From DATFDN01 sp963830565 (GTDB lineage Bacteria > Pseudomonadota > Alphaproteobacteria > Acetobacterales > Acetobacteraceae), in contig CAWHMO010000003.1 of the NCBI GenBank assembly GCA_963830565.1, forward strand, positions 62,001 through 126,000: 64,000 bases of DNA. The letters are read 5' to 3'. A program made the translations under genes and the position numbers. Under the pieces are notes generated by a model, which was not told the origin of the DNA, did not search any database, and saw nothing but the letters and a program-made list of their open reading frames with translations. Positions 42,041 through 51,069 of the stretch are shown here, one piece after another; positions within the stretch are counted from its first letter, which is position 1, and every line of letters begins with the position of its first letter.

Positions 42041-44575
42041 TCACGCGGCCGCCGGTTCCGCCTGCACCACGCCCAGCAGCCTTGCCTGCAATGCCTCGTC
42101 GGCTTCCAGCGCCCGCGCGCTGCCCTCGAACGCCACGCGGCCGTTCACCAGGACATAGGCGCGATCAACCAGCGACAGCACGGTCTCGGCGTGGTGCTCC
42201 ACGATCACCATGGCGACGCGCCCGCGCAGCTTCGCCAGCGCCGCCATCACCTCCTGCACCACCGCCGGGGCCAGGCCCTCGAACGGTTCGTCGAGCAGGA
42301 TCAGCCGGCTCGGCGCCATCAGGGCGCGGGCGATGGCGACCATCTGGCGCTCGCCGCCCGACAGGCTCTCGGCCTGGGCGCGCTGAAGGATGCGCAACTT
42401 GGGGAACAGGGCGAACACGTCATCCAGCGTCGCGCCGCCAGGGCGCGCGGCCAGCCTCAGATTCTCCGCCACCGTCAGGTTGGGGAACAGCCGCCGTCCT
42501 TCCGGCACCAGGGCGATGCCGCCGCGATTGATCTCGAAGGAGCGGGCACGGGTGATGTCGGCGTCGCCGAACCTGACCGTGCCGCCGGTCTTCTGCGCGG
42601 CGCCCATGATGGCTCGCAGGGTCGTGGTCTTGCCGACGCCGTTGCGGCCGAGCAGCGCCACCGCCTCTCCGGCATAGACCACCATGTCGAGCCCGTCCAG
42701 GACCTGGCTGCCCGCATACCCGGCGCGCAGCCCCGAGAGAAGCAGCAGCTTCTCGGCCGCCACGCCCGCGCGTTCCGGGGCGGCGACGGCGTGCTTCACA
42801 TCGCGCGCGCTGCCCAGATAGGCGGCGACGACTTCGGGGTTCGCCGCCACCTCGGATGGCAGGCCATCGGCGATCAGGCGGCCCTGGTGCAGCACGGTCA
42901 GGCGATCCGATAACGCCAGCACGCGGTCGATGTCGTGCTCGATCAGCAGCACGGCATGGGTGCGCGATAGGCCGCGGATCAGGCGCCCGACCACCTCACG
43001 GTCGGCTTCGGCCAGGCCCGCCAGCGGCTCGTCCAGCAGCAGCAGCCTGGCATCGGTGGCTAGCGTGATGGCGATTTCCAGCAGACGCCGCTCGCCATGG
43101 GCAAGGTTCTCGCACGCCTCCCCGGCGCGATCGGCGAGGCCCACGGCGTCCAGCAACGACCAGGTCTGCGCGTTGACCTCTTCCGAGGAATAGGCGTCCC
43201 GCCATAGGCTGAGGCTGTGCGGGCTGCGCGCCTGCACCGCGACTCGCACGTTCTCGAACGCGGTCAGGGTCTTGAACACGCTGATGATCTGAAACGAGCG
43301 TCCCAGCCCCAGGCGCACCCGGAGATGCTCGGGCAGGCGGGTGATGTCGCGCCCGGCGAAGCGGATGCTGCCGGCATTCGGCCGCAGCCGGCCGGTCAGC
43401 ATGTTGAACATCGTCGTCTTGCCGGCGCCGTTCGGCCCGATCAGGCTGTGCAGCCGGCACGCCTCGACCTCGAAGCTGATGTTCTGCGCTGTGACCAGCG
43501 ACCCGAACCGCTTCGACAGTCCCTGGACCCGCAGCACCGGCCCGTGCGTGGTCTCTTCCGTCCCCCGCGCCCGCCACGGCGCGATGATCGCCGGGCGCGG
43601 CGGAATGCCGCTTCGGGTCAGCGTCCAGTGCGGCTTGCGGCGCAGCAGGCGTTGCGCGAGGCCCTGGATGCCCTCTGGCGAGCCAAGCGCGAAGGCGAGG
43701 ATGATGGGCGCGAAGAACAGCCACCAGTTCTCGCTCAGCTGCGAGAGCTTGTCCTGGAGAAGCACGAACGCGATGGCGCCCCACAGCGGGCCGAGGAACT
43801 GGTGGACGCCGCCCAGCACCGTCATCAGCAGCGCATCGCCCGCATGCTGCCAGCTCAGGTTGTCGGCGTAGGCGCCGCGCAGCATGAAGGCGAGCAGCGC
43901 ACCCGCGTAGCCGAGCACGCCGGCCATCACCACGAACGCAGTCAGCTTCAGGCGGAAGGTGCTGTAGCCCAGGGCGCGCACCCGCTGCTCGTTGTCGCGC
44001 AGCGCCTGCAGGACGCGGCCGAACGGCGTGTGGGCCAGGCGCCACAGGAACCACATGCCGAGGGTGACGGTGATGATGGTATAGGCGTGGAACAGCCCGC
44101 TGCTCGTGAGCGTCGGCCGGGGCACGCCCTGCAACCCGTTCTCCCCGCCGGTCAGCGCCGTCCACTTGAAGGCGATCTCGAAGGCGATCTGCGAGAAGGC
44201 CAACGTCAGCAGCGAGAAATAGAGGCCGCGCCGGCGCAGGATGATGACGCCAATCACCAGCGCGAGCACGAGCGAGAACGCTACCGCGAAGGCGAACGCG
44301 GCGAATTCGTTGCCGAGGAAGCGCAGCATCGAGATCGCCGCGGCATAGCTCGCGCAGCCGAAGAACACCGAGGCGCCGAACGGCACCAGCCCGGTGTAGC
44401 CGACCAGCAGGTTCACCCCGGCGCCATACAGGGTGTAGATCGCGATCTCGGTGATCAGGCCTTGCGGGGCGCCGGTGACGCGCCAGAACCCGGTCAGCGC
44501 GGCGAGGACGAGGGCGACCCAGAGGACGGGGTGCCCGCCGAGCCCCCTCCCCCAACCGGCTCCCGCGCGACTCAC
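42041..44575 (-). CDS. branched-chain amino acid ABC transporter, LivM-LivG-LivF triple fusion
   Basis: One 844-residue protein carries a LivM-type permease (about 1-325, ten hydrophobic segments, with GVNLLVGYTGLVPFG and GYAGALLAFMLRGAY), then a LivG-type ATPase. The LivG part has Walker A GPNGAGKTT, NLAHGERRLLEIAIT and Walker B LLLLDEPLAGLA. A LivF-type ATPase follows, with Walker A GRNGVGKTT, LSGGERQMVAIARAL and LILLDEPFEGLAP. Normally these are three genes. The start is GTG, overlapping the livH stop (GTGA); upstream in-frame residues are livH antisense. With LivH and the binding protein it imports a branched-chain or related amino acid or acid. Confidence 0.92.
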   Translation of the reverse strand: MSRAGAGWGRGLGGHPVLWVALVLAALTGFWRVTGAPQGLITEIAIYTLYGAGVNLLVGYTGLVPFGASVFFGCASYAAAISMLRFLGNEFAAFAFAVAFSLVLALVIGVIILRRRGLYFSLLTLAFSQIAFEIAFKWTALTGGENGLQGVPRPTLTSSGLFHAYTIITVTLGMWFLWRLAHTPFGRVLQALRDNEQRVRALGYSTFRLKLTAFVVMAGVLGYAGALLAFMLRGAYADNLSWQHAGDALLMTVLGGVHQFLGPLWGAIAFVLLQDKLSQLSENWWLFFAPIILAFALGSPEGIQGLAQRLLRRKPHWTLTRSGIPPRPAIIAPWRARGTEETTHGPVLRVQGLSKRFGSLVTAQNISFEVEACRLHSLIGPNGAGKTTMFNMLTGRLRPNAGSIRFAGRDITRLPEHLRVRLGLGRSFQIISVFKTLTAFENVRVAVQARSPHSLSLWRDAYSSEEVNAQTWSLLDAVGLADRAGEACENLAHGERRLLEIAITLATDARLLLLDEPLAGLAEADREVVGRLIRGLSRTHAVLLIEHDIDRVLALSDRLTVLHQGRLIADGLPSEVAANPEVVAAYLGSARDVKHAVAAPERAGVAAEKLLLLSGLRAGYAGSQVLDGLDMVVYAGEAVALLGRNGVGKTTTLRAIMGAAQKTGGTVRFGDADITRARSFEINRGGIALVPEGRRLFPNLTVAENLRLAARPGGATLDDVFALFPKLRILQRAQAESLSGGERQMVAIARALMAPSRLILLDEPFEGLAPAVVQEVMAALAKLRGRVAMVIVEHHAETVLSLVDRAYVLVNGRVAFEGSARALEADEALQARLLGVVQAEPAAA

Positions 44576-45447
44576 TCGAACCGCTCCCACCTCTCCCCGA
44601 GCAGCCCGCGCGGGCGGACCAGCAGCACCAGGGCCATGAACGCGTACATGACGCCACCCGCCGCCGCCGGCTCGAACTGGACGGTGAGCGTGGTCACCAC
44701 CCCGACCAGCAGCCCGGCGATCACCGCGCCGGCGAACGAGCCGAGGCCGCCGATCGTGACCACCACGAAGGCGGGCATGATCGCGTTCTCCTGCATGGCC
44801 GGCGTGACCGTCCACAGCGGCGCCGCCAGCACACCGGCGATGCCGGCCAGCGCGCAGCCGAGGCCGAACACCGCCGTCAGCACGACCGGCAGGCGGATGC
44901 CGAGCAGCCCCACCATCTCGGGATCGCGTGAGCCGGCGCGCAGGATGCGCCCGTACGGCGTGTAGCGCAGGAAAGCCCATAACCCGATCAGCAGGGCAAC
45001 GGTGGTAAAGAACACGGTCGCCCGAAACTTGGTGATCAGCACCGGCCCCCAGATGAACACGCCCGACAGCGCGGCGGGCGGGTTGAACGGCAGCCCGAGC
45101 CCGCCCCAGATCAGCCGCGTCAACGCCTCGATCAGCAGCGCCAGCGCGAAGGTCACGATCAGGCTGACCAGCGGGTCCTTGTCATACAATCTTCGGATCA
45201 GCAGGCGTTCCACGACCATGCCGAGCAGCCCGACGGCAATCGGGGACAGCACCACGGCGGGCCAGCCAAACTGATTATAGAGCGTCAGGCCGAAATAGGC
45301 GCCGAGCGCGAAGAAGGCACCATGCGCGAAGTTGACGATGCCCAGCAGGCCGAAGATGATGGACAGGCCGATCGCGATCAGCACGTAGAGGCTGCCGAGC
45401 ACCAGGCCGTTGGCGGCCTGGGTCAGCAGCAGGTCGGCGTCGAACAT
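44572..45447 (-). CDS. livH: branched-chain amino acid ABC transporter permease LivH
   Basis: LivH is the second inner-membrane permease of the HAAT family. The 291-residue product has about eight membrane segments, with the LivH signatures GLVLGSLYVLIAIGLSIIFG, LGIVNFAHGAFFALGAY and GLGSFAGAVIAGLLVG. It is coupled to the fused permease/ATPase gene by a 4-base overlap and follows the binding protein gene by 11 bases, so all three are one operon. Confidence 0.94.
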   Translation of the reverse strand: MFDADLLLTQAANGLVLGSLYVLIAIGLSIIFGLLGIVNFAHGAFFALGAYFGLTLYNQFGWPAVVLSPIAVGLLGMVVERLLIRRLYDKDPLVSLIVTFALALLIEALTRLIWGGLGLPFNPPAALSGVFIWGPVLITKFRATVFFTTVALLIGLWAFLRYTPYGRILRAGSRDPEMVGLLGIRLPVVLTAVFGLGCALAGIAGVLAAPLWTVTPAMQENAIMPAFVVVTIGGLGSFAGAVIAGLLVGVVTTLTVQFEPAAAGGVMYAFMALVLLVRPRGLLGERWERFE

Positions 45448-45458
45448 CTCTCCCCGGC

Positions 45459-46685
45459 TCAGCTCGCCGGCATGTGGCAGCCGGAGTCGCCGAACACCTT
45501 CTCAAGGTCGGCGGCCGAGGACGGCACCGCCGACTTGACGTCGAAATAGTCCCATTTGTCGGTGATCTTCGGCTTGACCTGAACCACCAGGTTGCGCAGC
45601 AGCATCTGGTGGTCGGATTTGCGGTAGCTGTACGGGTTTTCCGCCGTGCCGCCCCTCCAGGTCTCCAGCGCCTCGACGATCGCCATCGGCTGGGTGGATT
45701 TCGCGGCATCCATGGACTCGAACAGCGACTTCGCCGTGATCCAGCCCATCCACGCCTTGTCGGCGGCCGGGCGGCCGTGCGCCTTCTGGTAGGCGGCGGC
45801 GAAGGCCTGCTCCTCGGGCGGGTTGCTGGGGTTCTTATACCACCATAGCGAAGTATAGATCCCGGTCGCCGCATCCGGCCCCACCGCCCAGATGTCGGTA
45901 TCGCCGATGGCGATCTCGGCAACCGGGATCTTTCCCTTCATCCCCATCTCGTTCCACTGCTTGAGGAACGTGGACAAATCCCCCGCTGGCACGCCGCCCA
46001 GCACGAGGTCGGGCTTGGCCGAGCGGATCTTCAGGATGAAGCTGGAGTAGTCCGGCGTGTTCAGCGGCACGCTGTCATCGCCGGCGACGGTGCCGCCCGC
46101 TTGCTTGAGAAGCTGCTTGAACGAGGCGGCGATGTCCTGGCCGAACGCGTAGGAGGCGGTCAGGAAATACCATTTCTTGCCGAAGTTCAGGGTTTCCGGC
46201 GTGAACATCCGCGCCTGCACCGCCACGGGGGTGTTGAGGCGGAAGGTGTAGCGGTTGCAGTTCTTGCCGGTGATGTCGGTCGCCGCCGCGTTGTTGATGA
46301 GCAGCGGGATCTTCAGCGTCGGCGCCGTCGCCTCCTCGGCCAGCGCGTCGGAACTCAGCGAGCCGCCGAGGACGGCGACGACCTTCTCCTCCTGCACCAG
46401 CTTCTGCATGTTCTGCTGCGCGCCTTGCGGGCTCGGCTCGTCGTACCAGACCAGTTCGGCGGGGCGCCCCATGATCTGGTTGTTGCGCTGCGCGAGTGCG
46501 AGATAGGTGCCCTGGGCGAGATATTCGGTCTGCGGCGCGATGTCGCCGGTCTTGGCCAGAAGCAGCCCGACGCGGATGGTGTCGGCCGCTGCGGCGGGGC
46601 GGATGAACGGCGTCGGCAGCCCGGCGGCGAGCGCGCCAGCGCCGGCCAGCGCCCGCCGGCGGGTCAGTCCGTTGGGGCCGGTCAT
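45459..46685 (-). CDS. livK: branched-chain amino acid ABC transporter substrate-binding protein (Tat signal)
   Basis: This periplasmic binding protein (408 residues) begins MTGPNGLTRRRALAGAGALA, a twin-arginine-type signal, with cleavage expected near IRPAAA. The mature part has DTIRVGLLLAKTGDIAPQTE, AVLGGSLSSDALAEEATAPT, KLPLLINNAAATD-like PLLINNAAATDITGKN, and ends SAADLEKVFGDSGCHMPAS, with type-1 periplasmic fold features. A 560-bp stretch inside the gene (45958-46517) is repeated exactly at 50260-50819. The start is 254 bases downstream of the borosin-like gene on the same strand, and the gap contains its promoter. Confidence 0.93.
   Translation of the reverse strand: MTGPNGLTRRRALAGAGALAAGLPTPFIRPAAAADTIRVGLLLAKTGDIAPQTEYLAQGTYLALAQRNNQIMGRPAELVWYDEPSPQGAQQNMQKLVQEEKVVAVLGGSLSSDALAEEATAPTLKIPLLINNAAATDITGKNCNRYTFRLNTPVAVQARMFTPETLNFGKKWYFLTASYAFGQDIAASFKQLLKQAGGTVAGDDSVPLNTPDYSSFILKIRSAKPDLVLGGVPAGDLSTFLKQWNEMGMKGKIPVAEIAIGDTDIWAVGPDAATGIYTSLWWYKNPSNPPEEQAFAAAYQKAHGRPAADKAWMGWITAKSLFESMDAAKSTQPMAIVEALETWRGGTAENPYSYRKSDHQMLLRNLVVQVKPKITDKWDYFDVKSAVPSSAADLEKVFGDSGCHMPAS
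45958..46517. repeat. 560-bp perfect direct repeat, copy 1 (inside livK)
   Basis: By base-by-base reading, 45958-46517 is identical to 50260-50819 with a constant offset of 4302. It covers an internal part of livK. The sequences flanking the two copies are related on the 5' side of livK but clearly diverged, so identity is restricted to this block. Confidence 0.95.
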
Positions 46686-46939
46686 GGTCGTCCTCCCTGA
46701 GTTGGCGCCGCTGGGGGCTGCGGACGCCATTCGCGGCATAAAATGACAGGGGCGCGCCGGACGCAAGCGGGGATAGCGGTCATCTTCCGCGCCGCGCGCC
46801 CGGAACTCGGAAGGATCATGCGGCAAGCCCATGCGGAAGGTTCAGACAGGTCCGCCCCGCTGCGCTGGCCAGATGTACAAGGCTTCGACGGCGGATGGGC
46901 GAGGCGGAAGGGATGGTGCTGGCGAAGGCGGGCTTCCAA

Positions 46940-49483
46940 CTAAAGGATTACCTCCACCACCACATCGGCCACGACGTCAGCCGCGACTTCGGCAACCTCC
47001 GCCGCTGCGACCTCCGCTGCGGCTTCGGCGACCTCCGCTGCCGCCGCGGCTTCGGCGACCTCCGCCGCCGCGGCTTCGGCTGCTGCCGCCTCCGCTGCCT
47101 CCGCCGCCGCGGCTTCGGCTGCTGCCGCCTCCGCTGCCTCCGCCGCCGCGGCCTCTGCTGCCTCTGCGGCCTCTGCGGCCTCTGCCTGCGCGGGGACGTC
47201 ACCCGGATTTACCGGTTCCAAGCCGGGATCGAGCTCGGCGCCTTGTTCGCTCACGGATTCCTCGTTGGCGACCTCTTCATTTGCTTTCCCATTCGCCTCA
47301 TCAAGCGCGGTCTTGTTTGCGGCGTTCGGGGTCCGGACCCATTTGACGAACGCCTTGATGGCTTCAAGGACTGCCGTACCCACGATCATCGTGGCCACGC
47401 CAACGCCTAAATTGACTCCAATCGTCTTCCATTCCGCGGCAGTCGCGCCGGAATCTGCAGCGCTGTTCGCGTTGGCCGCTTGACCAAGCTGCCCGAAAAA
47501 GTTCGCATTCTTCGGCGCTTGCTCCCCGCTAGCCCATCGCTTCCCGGAGAATTGGTTGCCGGCGGTCGGGTTTGCCTGTGTCGACGTCGCATTGACGTAG
47601 AAGTAGATGGACGCGTTGGTCTTGTTGCCATCCTGCGTCGACCAGGAAAGCGTGTCGTTGGTGTATTTGTAATTCTTGATCGCTACCCCGGCGTAGGTCA
47701 CGGTCGAGGTGTTGCCGCTGGTCGCGATGATCAGCGTGCTGTCCTGCTGATACTTGCCCGTCGCGTCCGCCACATAGGTCTGGTAGGTATCGTCCCAGTT
47801 CGATAGCGGGGTTCCGGCGACCGGGCTGGGTGCTCCGCCAGTGCCGGTCGGGGCGGCGCCAACCCGTCCATAAATGTTCGCCGTCGCGGGCTTGGTTGCT
47901 CCCGCGGCCCAATAGATGCCATAGAATTGCGGCCCGACATAGGAGTTCGCAGGGAGCGGCTTGCCGTCGTCACTGGTCAGGACCTGCAAATTCAGCACGG
48001 CGGACGATTGGTTCCCGTCGGCGGCATTCCAGCTGAGCGTGCTGTTCGCGTAAGTGACTTTCTTGATCACGATCCCGGCGACGGACACCGCGCCCTTCTG
48101 GATCAGGATTATAGGACCTGCCTTGCCATTCAGCGTCGTATTATAGAGCGAGTCGTAGAAGTCGAGCTGCTGGTTTTGCATCTGCTGAAAGGCTTGGAAG
48201 ACATCCTCGGGGGTCGTGTCGTAACCCTGCTTTTTCAGCCAAGCGATTATGTTGGCTTCGCCGTTCTGCTGGTTTTGGTTCTCTTTGAGGACAGTTGAAT
48301 ATTGCTGGGCCAGCGTGGGGCTCCGCAACTCGGCCTGGACGAACTCGGCAGCGATTTGTTGCGGCGTTGCCTTCATAGCCTGCCGCATTTGGCCCGGATG
48401 GGCGCTGGCGAGGGCCGACGCTTCACTCGGTCGAAGGCCAGTGGTGCTGGCGACGAATGCCTGCGGCGAAGAGCGGTATTTCGCAAGCGCCTTGGGGTCC
48501 GTGGCGAGTTGATGCACCGCCTGGAACATTGCCGGTGATGCCCGCGTCTTTTTGTAGTTCTGAGGCGTGGCGTGCGTATCGAGGGCCGCGATCGCGTCCA
48601 GGTCACGCTGCGTGTACGGCGTATCAGGTGCATATGGGCCAGTGTATGACGGTTGGCCTGAGAGCAGACGCAATCCGAGCGCGCTCGCGACCTGTGGAAG
48701 AGCTTGGCGCAGAACCTTCGGTGGAATATAGAACGTGGAAATGCCAGTGATCCGCTTGGCGATTTCCGGCCGTTGCAGATCCTTGATTACGTAACGCTCC
48801 ACGACCGGCTGGGACACCGGGTATTGCGCGGCCACGTAGTGGACCACCGGGTGATCCGGACCATAGTTCCGCAGCGGCCTTCCGACCAGCACGGGGAACT
48901 TGGTGTTCTTGAATCCGCTGAAGTTGAAGCCGAGATCGCCCACGCTGCCAACCTGGAAGATGATGACGTGGGAGTCGGTCAGCAAGGGCCGCCCGCGGAG
49001 AAGGAGGTCAGTCGCCTCAAGTGTCTGGCAGCCAGGGCGCGACGGATCGATGCCGAGATCGGCGTACAAGCAGTCCTCGGCGGAGACGCCGGGCAGCATG
49101 ACGGCTTGATGTCCCTCCTCCGCGGCAATAGCCAATGCTCGATGCGCCGGATTCACGAAGACGCCAGGGTGGCCATAGAACACGCCGACGACACGGCGGC
49201 CCTTACGCACCTCACGCAGGAGGAGTTCCGCCATTTGCGTGTAAGTTTGATGACGAGGCTTGCCGTCATCATACAGGTCATACATATCGACAGCATTTGG
49301 ATTGTGGGATTCGATGAAAGCCTCGGTAGCCGGGTCAGCGACACAGTAGAAAACACGGTCGGCTTGCTCGATGTGCGACACAGCCTCCAGGGTAAAATGC
49401 GCGATGCTCTTGATTCCGGAACCAACAATCGTGAGCCGCCCCGGGCGCACGCCATGCGGCAGCGCAGTCCGTCGCCTTACCAT
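46940..49483 (-). CDS. borosin-type peptide backbone alpha-N-methyltransferase fused to a repeat-rich C-terminal region
   Basis: Residues 14-260 form a tetrapyrrole-methylase-fold SAM domain closely resembling OphMA of omphalotin biosynthesis: YCVADPATEAFIESHNP, DMYDLYDDGKPRHQTYTQM, VVGVFYGHPGVFVNPAHRAL and MLPGVSAEDCLYADLGIDPS. Tyr68, Tyr71, Arg77 and Tyr81 match the four catalytic residues of OphMA. Residues 295-370 (ALDTHATPQNY, KALAKYRSSPQAFV) match its clasp domain. After that it differs: a helical stretch to 450, two tandem beta-rich repeats (about 455-542 and 582-668, each with LSW...DGN and QF.G..W..G), a hydrophobic helix 686-716 and an Ala/Glu/Val tail 767-847 ending DVVADVVVEVIL. 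AGGAG stands six bases before the ATG. The self-methylated core is not certain: the tail or GPIILIQKGAVSVAGIVI are candidates. Total 847 residues, about twice OphMA. Confidence 0.88.
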   Translation of the reverse strand: MVRRRTALPHGVRPGRLTIVGSGIKSIAHFTLEAVSHIEQADRVFYCVADPATEAFIESHNPNAVDMYDLYDDGKPRHQTYTQMAELLLREVRKGRRVVGVFYGHPGVFVNPAHRALAIAAEEGHQAVMLPGVSAEDCLYADLGIDPSRPGCQTLEATDLLLRGRPLLTDSHVIIFQVGSVGDLGFNFSGFKNTKFPVLVGRPLRNYGPDHPVVHYVAAQYPVSQPVVERYVIKDLQRPEIAKRITGISTFYIPPKVLRQALPQVASALGLRLLSGQPSYTGPYAPDTPYTQRDLDAIAALDTHATPQNYKKTRASPAMFQAVHQLATDPKALAKYRSSPQAFVASTTGLRPSEASALASAHPGQMRQAMKATPQQIAAEFVQAELRSPTLAQQYSTVLKENQNQQNGEANIIAWLKKQGYDTTPEDVFQAFQQMQNQQLDFYDSLYNTTLNGKAGPIILIQKGAVSVAGIVIKKVTYANSTLSWNAADGNQSSAVLNLQVLTSDDGKPLPANSYVGPQFYGIYWAAGATKPATANIYGRVGAAPTGTGGAPSPVAGTPLSNWDDTYQTYVADATGKYQQDSTLIIATSGNTSTVTYAGVAIKNYKYTNDTLSWSTQDGNKTNASIYFYVNATSTQANPTAGNQFSGKRWASGEQAPKNANFFGQLGQAANANSAADSGATAAEWKTIGVNLGVGVATMIVGTAVLEAIKAFVKWVRTPNAANKTALDEANGKANEEVANEESVSEQGAELDPGLEPVNPGDVPAQAEAAEAAEAAEAAAAEAAEAAAAEAAAAEAAEAAAAEAAAAEVAEAAAAAEVAEAAAEVAAAEVAEVAADVVADVVVEVIL
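47061..47152. repeat. 39-bp tandem repeat in the borosin-like gene tail
   Basis: A 39-bp unit occurs exactly at 47061-47099 and 47100-47138, and a third copy begins at 47139. It keeps the reading frame (13 codons) and encodes Ala/Glu-rich peptide in the C-terminal tail. Looser versions of the unit continue on both sides. Confidence 0.9.
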
Positions 49484-50259
49484 CGCATTCTCCTGAGGTC
49501 TGTTCGGAAAGAGGAGCGTTGGGGGCTTGCTCGCTCACGCCCCGTCGCTCCGAGTTCAACGCCGGGAAAGCGTATGACATAGCGCATCCGCGTTAAAGCG
49601 GCGGAAGTCAGCGCGCAGAGCATTTCACCCAATTGTGTCGTAGCGCACGGAGGTTCGGGAGCTATGCAGCTATGTGTCATGATGTGATCAGGCGGTCACC
49701 TTTAGAGTGGTCTTGAAACCTCTGCGCCTTCGGAAGGAATTCCGTTGGTGATTTTCGCTCCTGCAGATGCCATGACGCTTTGCATTCCCGTCCAAGTTTG
49801 CCGGCCCACGGCTTGTTACATGGAAATCCGCGGCCAGTGGAACCGTCTTCAAGGAAGCAATGCTCATGCCGATGGCCTTACTTCCTGACCTGTTCTCCAT
49901 CATCCTGTTGAAGGCGGGAATCCAGGACGGTCGGCAGGAAACTCGGTGCGCGCGGTCTGGACGCCCGCTTTCAAGGCTGTGAAGGAATTAACCTTGCAAA
50001 GAAATGCCCGTTGAAGACATTGGGCTTTTCGCGTCAATTCTGGCGCGAGGAAGTATCTTTTCACAGCCTCTTGCGCGGGCATGACAATGTACGAAGAGCG
50101 GTTGGTATAACGTGCATCCGAATGCTTCCTCCGTATTGCCCTGCCGAATTGGGCAACGTGGTGAACGGCGTCTTCTAGCGCTCCTGCGCATCGGGCGCTC
50201 CGTCGCGGCGCCGAGTTGTCGACCGTTGCGGGAGATCCAGCGGTATCAGCCATTGTGCG
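49484..50259. other. 776-bp region upstream of the borosin-like gene, no supported gene
   Basis: The G+C content is visibly lower than in the surrounding core genome. Short open frames on both strands lack recognisable motifs or good ribosome-binding sites. The promoter for the borosin-like gene must lie at its left end; I see no clear consensus. The right end meets the second copy of the 560-bp repeat. Confidence 0.5.
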
Positions 50260-50819
50260 TGCTTGAGGAACGTGGACAAATCCCCCGCTGGCACGCCGCC
50301 CAGCACGAGGTCGGGCTTGGCCGAGCGGATCTTCAGGATGAAGCTGGAGTAGTCCGGCGTGTTCAGCGGCACGCTGTCATCGCCGGCGACGGTGCCGCCC
50401 GCTTGCTTGAGAAGCTGCTTGAACGAGGCGGCGATGTCCTGGCCGAACGCGTAGGAGGCGGTCAGGAAATACCATTTCTTGCCGAAGTTCAGGGTTTCCG
50501 GCGTGAACATCCGCGCCTGCACCGCCACGGGGGTGTTGAGGCGGAAGGTGTAGCGGTTGCAGTTCTTGCCGGTGATGTCGGTCGCCGCCGCGTTGTTGAT
50601 GAGCAGCGGGATCTTCAGCGTCGGCGCCGTCGCCTCCTCGGCCAGCGCGTCGGAACTCAGCGAGCCGCCGAGGACGGCGACGACCTTCTCCTCCTGCACC
50701 AGCTTCTGCATGTTCTGCTGCGCGCCTTGCGGGCTCGGCTCGTCGTACCAGACCAGTTCGGCGGGGCGCCCCATGATCTGGTTGTTGCGCTGCGCGAGTG
50801 CGAGATAGGTGCCCTGGGC
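50260..50819. repeat. 560-bp perfect direct repeat, copy 2 (inside livK pseudogene)
   Basis: This block is identical to 45958-46517 and has the same orientation. Recombination between the copies would remove 4302 bp, including the whole borosin-like gene, and leave one intact hybrid of the binding-protein region. Confidence 0.95.
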
Positions 50820-50916
50820 CGCCCCGGCAGTGCGGATGAACGGTATCGGCAAGGCGGCGGCAAGCGCGCCAGTCGGCCAGCGCCCGCCGGCGGGACGGTC
50901 CGTTGGGCCCGGTCAT
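50260..50916 (-). pseudogene. truncated and frame-broken livK duplicate
   Basis: The start region MTGPNGPSRRRALA resembles livK but is out of frame with the rest. The stretch corresponding to DTIRVGLLLAKTGDIAPQTE is deleted, and the gene stops being livK-like at 50260 after DLSTFLK. Between 50260 and 50819 it is identical to livK. About 50 bases upstream of its start are also related to the livK upstream region (GACAGGGGCG, GCGCAAGC). It cannot make a binding protein. Confidence 0.9.
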
Positions 50917-51069
50917 GGTCGTCCTCCCTGGGGCTTGGCCGCATAAGAAGACAGGGGCGAGCGGAGCGCAAGCAGGACACTTGTTACGACTTGTTACGGA
51001 TACTTAGAGCCTGCTTTACCGTTGCCGGCGCAGTCTGGGCCTGCTTATTCGAAGACCGGGGAGACCATC

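Noticed and set aside
46895..47410. Plus-strand Cys/Arg/Leu-rich open frames opposite the borosin tail
   Set aside because: They arise from the antisense of GC-rich Ala/Glu repeats and have no ribosome-binding site or motif.
49484..50259. Open frames of 60-120 residues upstream of the borosin-like gene
   Set aside because: No motifs, weak start signals, and the longest one runs into the livK pseudogene boundary.
45958..50819. The 560-bp repeats as ends of a composite transposon
   Set aside because: They are internal pieces of livK with no transposase, terminal inverted repeats or target-site duplication.
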